Assembly (NCBI GenBank): GCA_003265975.1
Contig: QFBU01000076.1
Coordinates: forward strand, 1-5,927
Length of the DNA: 5,927 bases
From: Candidatus Marinamargulisbacteria bacterium SCGC AAA071-K20
GTDB lineage: Bacteria; Margulisbacteria; Marinamargulisbacteria; GCA-2716485; AAA071-K20
Reading direction: 5' to 3'
Made by a program: the position numbers and the translations under genes
Notes under the pieces: generated by a model
Database searches by the model: none
What the model saw: the letters and a program-made list of their open reading frames with translations, nothing else
What the model was told of the DNA's origin: nothing
In this document: in pieces, positions 1-5,084 of the stretch
Layout of the letters: each line of letters opens with the position of its first letter
How positions within the stretch are numbered: the first letter of the stretch is position 1

Positions 1-1
1 T

Positions 2-502
2 TTAATGTTTATTGGAGAAGGGCCTGGAGAAAAAGAAGATGATTCAGGAAAGCCATTCGTGGGAAGATCTGGACAACTCCTCACCAAAATCATTGAATCA
101 GTTGGAATAGATAGAGAAAAAGATGCTTTTATAGCCAACATTGTTAAATGTAGACCCCCAAATAATAGAGACCCACTTCCAGAAGAAGTTATTGCATGTA
201 AAGAGTACTTAGTTAGACAGATTCAATTAATAAAACCTCGAATTCTAATTCTTTTAGGAAACCCTAGTCTTAAGTCTATTCTTGGAAAAGAACATACAAT
301 CACAAAAGTTCGAGGACAGTGGTTTAAACAAAAAGTTGACTATATGGATGAAGAACTTTACATAATGCCCATGTTTCACCCTTCTTATTTACTTCGGTAT
401 GCGTCAAAAGACGAAGGCACTCCAAAATGGCTTACATGGAAAGATATGCAAGAAGTAAAAGCAGCTCTTTCCTTTTACGATAAGCCAATTAAAGAGGCCT
501 AG
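2..502 (+). CDS. udg: Family 4 uracil-DNA glycosylase, C-terminal part (5' end outside window)
   Basis: Removes uracil from DNA to begin base excision repair; it acts in the cytoplasm on the chromosome. Numbering from the ATG at 5, residues 4-12 form the active-site motif GEGPGEKED, followed by GKPFVGRSGQLL (15-26). Cys49 (in KCRPPNNRDP) and Cys65 match the second pair of the family's 4Fe-4S ligands, and HPSYLLR (125-131) is the DNA-intercalation and catalytic motif. The first cysteine pair normally lies some 30-40 residues before GEGPG. The frame is open to the left edge, so the ATG at 5 (Met in the usual hydrophobic strand before GEGPG) is internal and the gene is truncated by the window, not broken. 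It ends at TAG 500-502, 30 bases before the next gene. Family assignment is secure; nothing shows how it is regulated. Confidence 0.93.
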   Translation, partial: LMFIGEGPGEKEDDSGKPFVGRSGQLLTKIIESVGIDREKDAFIANIVKCRPPNNRDPLPEEVIACKEYLVRQIQLIKPRILILLGNPSLKSILGKEHTITKVRGQWFKQKVDYMDEELYIMPMFHPSYLLRYASKDEGTPKWLTWKDMQEVKAALSFYDKPIKEA

Positions 503-531
503 TAGTTAAGTTTTAGTTTTTCTACTATAAT
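503..531 (+). promoter_or_regulatory. Probable promoter with perfect -10 (TATAAT 526-531)
   Basis: A perfect TATAAT lies at 526-531, in the short gap after the glycosylase gene. The -35 region at about 503-508 (TAGTTA, 17-base spacer) matches TTGACA poorly, at 3 of 6. Transcription starting about 7 bases after the -10 would fall at about 538-539, on the ATG at 539, giving a leaderless or nearly leaderless mRNA for the M15 peptidase. No Shine-Dalgarno sequence is visible. The motif is seen; its activity is inferred. Confidence 0.55.
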
Positions 532-532
532 A

Positions 533-1015
533 GTGCCCATGAGACAGAAAAATAACAACCGAAACCGAAATTCTAACCGTAAACGTACTCCTAAGAAGAC
601 TTCTAAAATTTCGGATCATTTTTCAAAACGCGACTTTGTTTGCAAAGATTCTGGAGAATTTAAAATATCTCTAGGCCTTGTTGGAGCTCTTGAACTTCTC
701 CGGTCTAAATGTGGAAATCGCATTCAAATTTTAAAGGGCTTTCAAAGTATTGATTCTGCCGAAAAAGCTGGAAAAGTGAGTAGAAATTATCACACTAAAG
801 GTGTTGCAGCTGACATTACTATTGATGATATGAATATAAAAGAGGCGTTTAAAATTGCTGAAGGAATTGAAGAATTTAAGGGGATTGGACTTAACTTTGA
901 AGACAACTATTTACATGTTGATGTTCGAAAAAGTCCTGATCGTAAGTGCTGGGTTGAAGAAGGAAAAAAAGAGTTTGACATTACCGAGGATAATCGCAGC
1001 AACTATCTTGCTTAA
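533..1015 (+). CDS. M15-family zinc peptidase-like protein (D-Ala-D-Ala carboxypeptidase type)
   Basis: Probable metallopeptidase of the M15 (VanY / DUF882-like) superfamily, whose members cut peptidoglycan stem peptides. Numbering from GTG 533, the core is FVCKDSG (35-41), an LxxLELLR-like helix (about 51-57), ILKGFQS (66-72, the family's 'SGYRS' position), YHTKGVAAD (86-94) giving zinc ligands His87 and Asp94, and YLHVDVR (126-132) giving His128. At 160 residues the length is normal for the short single-domain type. There is no signal peptide or membrane segment; instead residues 4-22 are very basic and rich in Asn and Arg, which is odd for a wall enzyme. The start could be GTG 533 or ATG 539; the position of the -10 box favours ATG 539 (158 residues). 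The 3' end overlaps the likely start of the recombinase gene, suggesting coupled translation. The fold is well supported; substrate and location are not known. Confidence 0.82.
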   Translation: MPMRQKNNNRNRNSNRKRTPKKTSKISDHFSKRDFVCKDSGEFKISLGLVGALELLRSKCGNRIQILKGFQSIDSAEKAGKVSRNYHTKGVAADITIDDMNIKEAFKIAEGIEEFKGIGLNFEDNYLHVDVRKSPDRKCWVEEGKKEFDITEDNRSNYLA

Positions 1016-1907
1016 TTACAGCGCCCAAATTGACCACTTTCTAAACATACTATTTTCACAAAAACATTATTCTCCTCACACAATTTCAAGTTATAAAAGA
1101 GACCTTAAACTTTTTCTAGAATTTACGGACCAGACGCCACCACCTCCCGATGACATTACCCATAAAGACTGCAAAAACTTTATTTATTTTTTACATGAAA
1201 AAAGCTTACAAAATAGGTCTATTGCTCGAGTTGTTGCTGGACTGAGGTCGTTTTGGAATCATTTGATAGAAGAAGAGCACACTGTTGGGAATCCTTGGGA
1301 GGCATTGCCTCTACCTAAAGCTAAAGTGGGCTTACCAAAAGTAATTAATGAGAATCAAATGAGTGATTTTTTAGAGAGTATTGGTACCGATACACCCGAC
1401 AAGGCCCGAGACACTTGTATTTGTGAACTGTTATACGCCACTGGAATTCGAATTTCTGAACTTGTGTCTCTGAATGTTAATTCTATTAACCTCGCTGAAA
1501 ATGAAATTAGGGTTTATGGAAAGGGGAAGAAAGAACGTATCGTGTTGTTTGGTGGACATGCTAATTTGATTTTGAGTCATTATATTTCTCATGCTCGCCC
1601 AGCGTTTCCAGAATCGGGTAATTCTGCTTTATTTGTTAATAAATTCGGAAATAGGCTCACTGCTCGAAGTATTCAGAGGATGATTAAGAAGTATTCGACA
1701 CGTTTAGGGTTTGATGAAGTGATTACGCCTCATACCTTTCGACATTCTTTTGCTACTGACTTGTTGAATGGGGGGGCCGATTTGCGGTCTATTCAGGAGT
1801 TACTTGGGCATTCTAGTTTGGCTACTACTCAGATTTATACGCATGTTTCTTCGGCTCGGTTAAAAGAAACGTTCAAGCAAGCCCACCCCCGTGGGGACGC
1901 TTCTTAG
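1008..1907 (+). CDS. xerC: Tyrosine site-specific recombinase, XerC-like
   Basis: Complete XerC/XerD-type recombinase, expected to resolve chromosome dimers at a dif site with FtsK. From TTG 1008 it has 299 residues, the usual Xer length. The N-terminal SAM-like DNA-binding domain (about 4-90) includes YSPHTISSYKRDL; the catalytic domain carries Arg148 (ATGIRISEL), Lys172 (GKGKKER), His242 and Arg245 (HTFRH), His268 (LLGHSS) and nucleophile Tyr277 (QIYTHV), numbering almost identical to E. coli XerC. The AHPRG tail is XerC-like. An open frame continues upstream to ATG 855, but that stretch lies inside the M15 peptidase gene in another frame and would add 51 non-Xer residues. TTG 1008 overlaps the peptidase stop by 8 bases; GAGGA (986-990) is rather far for a ribosome site, so the start is inferred from homologous length. 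The single-recombinase (XerH/XerS) alternative cannot be excluded. A G7 tract lies at 1770-1776. Confidence 0.9.
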   Translation: MLNYSAQIDHFLNILFSQKHYSPHTISSYKRDLKLFLEFTDQTPPPPDDITHKDCKNFIYFLHEKSLQNRSIARVVAGLRSFWNHLIEEEHTVGNPWEALPLPKAKVGLPKVINENQMSDFLESIGTDTPDKARDTCICELLYATGIRISELVSLNVNSINLAENEIRVYGKGKKERIVLFGGHANLILSHYISHARPAFPESGNSALFVNKFGNRLTARSIQRMIKKYSTRLGFDEVITPHTFRHSFATDLLNGGADLRSIQELLGHSSLATTQIYTHVSSARLKETFKQAHPRGDAS

Positions 1908-1916
1908 GATTTTTTT
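1882..1916 (+). terminator. Weak terminator candidate at the end of the xer gene
   Basis: A short hairpin CCCAC (1882-1886) / GTGGG (1891-1895) with a 4-base loop lies inside the last codons of the recombinase gene, and a T7 run occurs at 1910-1916 just after the stop. The 14 bases between stem and T run are too many for a standard intrinsic terminator, so this is only a candidate. Confidence 0.22.
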
Positions 1917-2008
1917 GATACTTATATAAGGGGCTTAGAAGTGCTCCTCTTTATGATAATCTGAGAAAGACTAGTGTTGCCCTTTCTAATAGTTTCACTA
2001 CTAATCCT
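1908..2008. other. Intergenic stretch or unrecognised 5' end of the next gene
   Basis: About 100 bases between the recombinase stop and the first listed start of the membrane protein gene. It holds an imperfect hairpin AGGGGC (1929-1934) / GCTCCT (1943-1948) with one G-U pair, and a -10-like GATAAT at 1955-1960 without a recognisable -35. The frame of the downstream gene is open back to TGA 1916-1918, with only CTG 1961 and TTG 2009 as usual-type start codons, so part of this stretch may be coding. Confidence 0.4.
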
Positions 2009-2989
2009 TTGCTAATAAATAAATTTCTTTCAGAATTTTTAGAAAAAGACTCGGTTTCTATTCTTCTAAAAGACATGCATCGCGCTACTAAAACAAGACT
2101 TGAAAAACTTTTAAGGAATTATGAAGCTATTAATAATAATAGAGTAAATAGGTTTAGGGCTATTTCTACGAAATTCAATGCTATAGCTCTCCCTGCTCAT
2201 AGGGCAGCAGGTGCGGGAGGTGTCGTTGTTGATGTACCTCCGGCTCAGATACTCCCGCAGAATAATACAACTGATTCTGTAAATAGATGGTTATTATTTG
2301 GTACTTGTATAGCTGTGTTGTCGGTGTCGGCTGTAATCGCTTATTTAATTTTATCATCTAGTGATAGCACTCAAGAGACAACTACACCGCCCGATCTAAC
2401 ACCTGACCCAGTAGCCTTAACTCATATAGCGTGTAAAAATTACATCGCACCTTTATTAAACAATGTTCAAAATTTAATGATGACTACAGTAAAGCCTTAT
2501 TTAGCCACCACATGTCTTGTAAATACGGCAAGTTGGATTACTAATTCTGCGCTTAACCTAGTTCCTGATCAGGCCCTTTTTGATGCAGCAATTGCTCACG
2601 AGGCGCCACTCACTTACTACCTAAAGACTGATGCTGCTGCAATGAAAACAAGGATTGGAACAGTTGATGGGCGTACAGATCTTGTTTCTGAGGTAGCTAG
2701 TGTCGTTAGGTTAAAAGGTTATTCTAATGTTTTAGTTCAATTCAATCCAGATACATATCCAGATCAAGTAAATTATGGGTTATTTTTGTCTGAGCTACAG
2801 GACAATTTGGGTGATTTAAACGTAGAAGCTTCACAACGTGGTGTGTCACAATACTTCCACCAAGGTTTTTCTGCAAAAGTGGACTGGGGCGATATTAGTG
2901 GACTAAGGGATAGTACTAGGAATGGAATTAATAGCTTCTTTCTAAACCCTGCAGATGGTAATGATTTTCAAGGATTATTATTTTGGTAA
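2009..2989 (+). CDS. Unrecognised single-pass membrane protein
   Basis: I do not recognise this 326-residue product. Residues 1-60 are charged and helical-looking, possibly a short coiled coil (LSEFLEKD through RLEKLLRNYEAI), with many Arg and Lys. Residues 61-93 are Ala/Gly/Pro-rich. One strong membrane segment spans about 94-116. A Ser/Thr/Pro/Asp linker (117-136) follows, then a mostly polar C-terminal domain of about 190 residues with Cys142 and Cys169. The positive-inside rule puts the N-terminus in the cytoplasm and the C-terminal domain outside, where the two cysteines could pair. No catalytic motif or repeat is evident. The start is uncertain: TTG 2009 has no ribosome site, the frame is open upstream to 1919 (CTG 1961 possible), and the first ATG is at 2075. 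It ends at TAA 2987-2989. It is likely a real gene because of its length, clear membrane topology and lack of a competing gene on either strand. Confidence 0.7.
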   Translation: MLINKFLSEFLEKDSVSILLKDMHRATKTRLEKLLRNYEAINNNRVNRFRAISTKFNAIALPAHRAAGAGGVVVDVPPAQILPQNNTTDSVNRWLLFGTCIAVLSVSAVIAYLILSSSDSTQETTTPPDLTPDPVALTHIACKNYIAPLLNNVQNLMMTTVKPYLATTCLVNTASWITNSALNLVPDQALFDAAIAHEAPLTYYLKTDAAAMKTRIGTVDGRTDLVSEVASVVRLKGYSNVLVQFNPDTYPDQVNYGLFLSELQDNLGDLNVEASQRGVSQYFHQGFSAKVDWGDISGLRDSTRNGINSFFLNPADGNDFQGLLFW

Positions 2990-3103
2990 TAAATTTGTGA
3001 GGTTATCAGGGAATTATTTCTTGATACGACTCACTTAGTGATAACTTGCTGAAGAAAGCAAGTCATGACAAGGCTAGCGTAGCTTTGATATACTTCGGTT
3101 ATC
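2990..3103. repeat. Repeat-rich regulatory spacer before the aminotransferase gene
   Basis: This 114-base spacer carries GGTTATCA at 3001-3008 and again at 3097-3104 (the last base is the A of the ATG), with an inverted partner TGATAAC at 3039-3045. TCATGAC occurs at 3063-3069 and 3102-3108. There are two hairpins: ACTTGCT (3044-3050) / AGCAAGT (3057-3063) with a 6-base loop, and AAGGCTA (3070-3076) / TAGCTTT (3080-3086) with a 3-base loop and one G-U pair. The second lies between the -35 and -10 of the predicted promoter. None is followed by a T run, so they look more like operator sites than a terminator; that reading is inference. Confidence 0.5.
3065..3094 (+). promoter_or_regulatory. Sigma70-like promoter for the aminotransferase operon
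   Basis: ATGACA at 3065-3070 matches the -35 consensus at 5 of 6 bases, and TATACT at 3089-3094 matches the -10 at 5 of 6, with an 18-base spacer. The expected transcription start, near 3101, is only a few bases before ATG 3104, so the mRNA would have almost no leader. The direct repeats GGTTATCA and TCATGAC flank or overlap this promoter and could bind a regulator. Confidence 0.6.
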
Positions 3104-4375
3104 ATGACTAGTACATTTATTGAACGTAGCGACAAATTAGTTTCTCCTTTTATTGGGCGTTTTCACCCTATTGAAATTGACCATGCTAAAGGGTGTTACC
3201 TCTTCGATAAATCTGGAAAAGCATATTTAGACTTTTCTGCTGGAATCGCGGTGGCCTCTACTGGGCATTGCCATCCTGAAGTTGTTAAGGCTATTTCAGA
3301 ACAAGCGGCTACTCTAATTCATGCGTGTATTGGGGTTGGCTATTATGACGCGCCTATTACCTTAACCGAAAAATTAAATTCTATTTTACCTAACGGTCCT
3401 TACGCTAGCTTCTTTTGCCAAAGTGGGTCTGAAGCTAACGAAGCCGCGCTTAAGCTAGTTCGTTACACCTCTAAGAAGTCTAAAGTGATCGCTTTTGAAG
3501 GCGGCTTTCATGGTCGTACATATGGATCTCTTTCTTTAACAACCTCTAAACGTAAATATCGTGAAGGTTATGAAAATCTTCCTGGAGATGTGGATTTCTT
3601 TCCATATCCTTATGCCTATCGCTGTCCTTGGAACAAAAAAGACTATGCTGAGTCTGTAGCTGAAAGTGTTCGCCAATTGAAAGAGTCTTCTTTATTTTCT
3701 AATGACGTTGCCGCTGTATTTATTGAACCTGTTCTCGGTGAAGCCGGATACGCGCCCTGCCCTCCTGAATTTTTACGAACTCTCGCTGAGGTTTGTAAAG
3801 CAAATAACATTTTACTAGTTTGTGACGAAATTCAAACAGGAATTGGGCGAACCGGAAAATGGTTTTCGTTCGAACATGCAGGAATTGATCCAGACGTTAT
3901 TACGCTTGCTAAAGGGCTTGCGTCTGGAATGCCTTTGGGTGCTTGTCTTGCTAAAAAGGACTTGATGAACCAATGGCCATCTGGTGCTCATGGTGGGACT
4001 TATGGTGGAAACCCTGTGACGTGCCAAGCGGCCAACGCTAGTATCAACGTTATGTCAAATTATGTATCTGAAGTAGATCGACTAGGTAAACTTACCCTTA
4101 ATTTTTTAAATGAAAAGTTGTCCGGACACAAAAATGTGGGTGACATACGTGGACAAGGATTAATGATAGGTATCGATCTAGTGATAGATAAAGAAAGTAA
4201 AACTCCAAATACAGAGTTAACTCAAAAAGTACTTAAAGAGTGCTTTGAAAAAGAACTTATTTTAATTACTTGTGGCGATGGAAACGTTGTTCGAATTTGC
4301 CCACCTCTTATTATCGACGAAAAAACCCTACTCAAAGGGCTTTTGATTTTAGTGGATGTACTAAATGCTGCTTAA
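3104..4375 (+). CDS. Class III PLP-dependent aminotransferase (GabT/ArgD-type)
   Basis: Cytoplasmic fold-type I transaminase moving an amino group from an omega-amino donor (4-aminobutyrate, acetylornithine, ornithine or similar) to a 2-oxoacid. Visible signatures: SGSEANE (107-113) binding the cofactor phosphate, FHGRTYG (135-141) with the aromatic residue stacking on the PLP ring, EPVLGEAGY (208-216) with Glu213 at the place of the E. coli GabT specificity glutamate, DEIQTG (241-246) with Asp241 contacting the pyridine nitrogen, TLAKG with Schiff-base Lys270, and GGTYGGNP (297-304) with Thr299. At 423 residues it is full length and closer in size to GabT than to typical ArgD (about 400). 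Substrate cannot be set by eye, and no gab or arg neighbours are present to help. ATG 3104 begins at the expected point, just after a good promoter. It overlaps the next gene by 11 bases, implying an operon. Confidence 0.93.
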   Translation: MTSTFIERSDKLVSPFIGRFHPIEIDHAKGCYLFDKSGKAYLDFSAGIAVASTGHCHPEVVKAISEQAATLIHACIGVGYYDAPITLTEKLNSILPNGPYASFFCQSGSEANEAALKLVRYTSKKSKVIAFEGGFHGRTYGSLSLTTSKRKYREGYENLPGDVDFFPYPYAYRCPWNKKDYAESVAESVRQLKESSLFSNDVAAVFIEPVLGEAGYAPCPPEFLRTLAEVCKANNILLVCDEIQTGIGRTGKWFSFEHAGIDPDVITLAKGLASGMPLGACLAKKDLMNQWPSGAHGGTYGGNPVTCQAANASINVMSNYVSEVDRLGKLTLNFLNEKLSGHKNVGDIRGQGLMIGIDLVIDKESKTPNTELTQKVLKECFEKELILITCGDGNVVRICPPLIIDEKTLLKGLLILVDVLNAA

Positions 4376-5084
4376 AGGAAAACATACCGTTTTAGAGGCA
4401 TTGAAAAATAGCCCCGATACACTTTCAAAAATTGTATTTTGCAAAGGCATTAAGTTTCAAGACAGAGTCATAGAAATTGCCGACCTTGCTAAACAATTTC
4501 AAATACAATTAATAACCCTAGATAAACGGGCTTTTGAACAAGAATGCGACGACCCAAACACTCAAAACGTTATTGCTTACAGTCAGTCGATTGCTCATAT
4601 GGATATCAAAGAATTAATTTCAAAAAAAGATCGCTTTCAAAAAGTTGTTATCCTGGATCATATTGAAGATCCTTTTAATTTTGGAGCTATATTGAGGTCT
4701 TGTGCTGCCTTTGGAATTGACGCTGTTATGTATTCTAAACACCGACAAAGTTCTATTAACGCGGGTGTAATTAAAGCCTCTTCGGGAGCTGTATATCATA
4801 TCCCTCTGGTTTCTGTTAGTAATATTGCCCAGTCGCTTCAAGTATTAGACAAAGCAGGGTTTTGGATTTACGGCACAGATGTGAATAATGGAACTTCATT
4901 ACCCAAGTTTTCACCTAATCCACCTTATGCCCTTGTGATTGGTAATGAAAAAAAAGGAATTTCTAAAACTGTTTCTAAATTTTTACACGATCGAATAAAC
5001 ATTCCAATGCATGGCAATATGGACTCTTTGAATGTTTCAGTAGCAACAGGTATTTTATTGTATCAATTAACACAGGCTGATTAG
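4365..5084 (+). CDS. rlmB: RlmB-like 23S rRNA (guanosine-2'-O)-methyltransferase, SpoU/TrmH family
   Basis: SAM-dependent SPOUT (trefoil-knot) RNA methyltransferase; E. coli RlmB makes Gm2251 in the 23S rRNA P-loop. At 239 residues it has family length. The N-terminal substrate-binding domain (1-90) starts with the expected GKHTVLEAL (5-13). The catalytic domain shows motif 1 DHIEDPFNFGAILRS (98-112, with Asn105 and Arg111), motif 2 LVIGNEKKGIS (190-200, Glu195) and motif 3 IPMHGNMDSLNVSVATG (213-229, Asn223), which form the knot and SAM pocket. Both domains and all three motifs are present, so it should be active. A tRNA-directed TrmH relative is possible, but the N-terminal domain favours RlmB. 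ATG 4365 lies inside the end of the aminotransferase gene (11-base overlap, different frame) with no convincing ribosome site, so translation is probably coupled. Its TAG stop shares one base with the GTG of the next gene. Confidence 0.9.
   Translation: MLLKGKHTVLEALKNSPDTLSKIVFCKGIKFQDRVIEIADLAKQFQIQLITLDKRAFEQECDDPNTQNVIAYSQSIAHMDIKELISKKDRFQKVVILDHIEDPFNFGAILRSCAAFGIDAVMYSKHRQSSINAGVIKASSGAVYHIPLVSVSNIAQSLQVLDKAGFWIYGTDVNNGTSLPKFSPNPPYALVIGNEKKGISKTVSKFLHDRINIPMHGNMDSLNVSVATGILLYQLTQAD

Noticed and set aside
2..502. Glycosylase as a truncated pseudogene lacking its iron-sulfur ligands
   Set aside because: The frame is open to the first base of the window and the missing cysteine pair belongs upstream, so the loss is only due to the window edge.
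855..1007. Longer N-terminus for the recombinase, starting at ATG 855
   Set aside because: It lies inside the M15 peptidase gene in another frame, adds 51 residues unlike any Xer protein, and exceeds the family length; TTG 1008 gives 299 residues with catalytic positions matching E. coli XerC.
1008..1907. Tyrosine recombinase as a mobile-element integrase
   Set aside because: Length, residue spacing and the AHPRG tail are those of housekeeping Xer proteins; no att-like direct repeats, tRNA gene or phage genes are nearby.
3002..3045. Inverted GTTATCA / TGATAAC as a terminator of the orphan gene
   Set aside because: The loop would be 30 bases and no T run follows, so it is better seen as part of the repeat-rich regulatory spacer.
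3815..4027. Reverse-strand open frame of 70 codons
   Set aside because: It is antisense to the conserved catalytic region of the aminotransferase and shows no domain or start signal of its own.
4620..4841. Reverse-strand open frame of 73 codons
   Set aside because: It is antisense to conserved RlmB motif 1, with no recognisable protein features.
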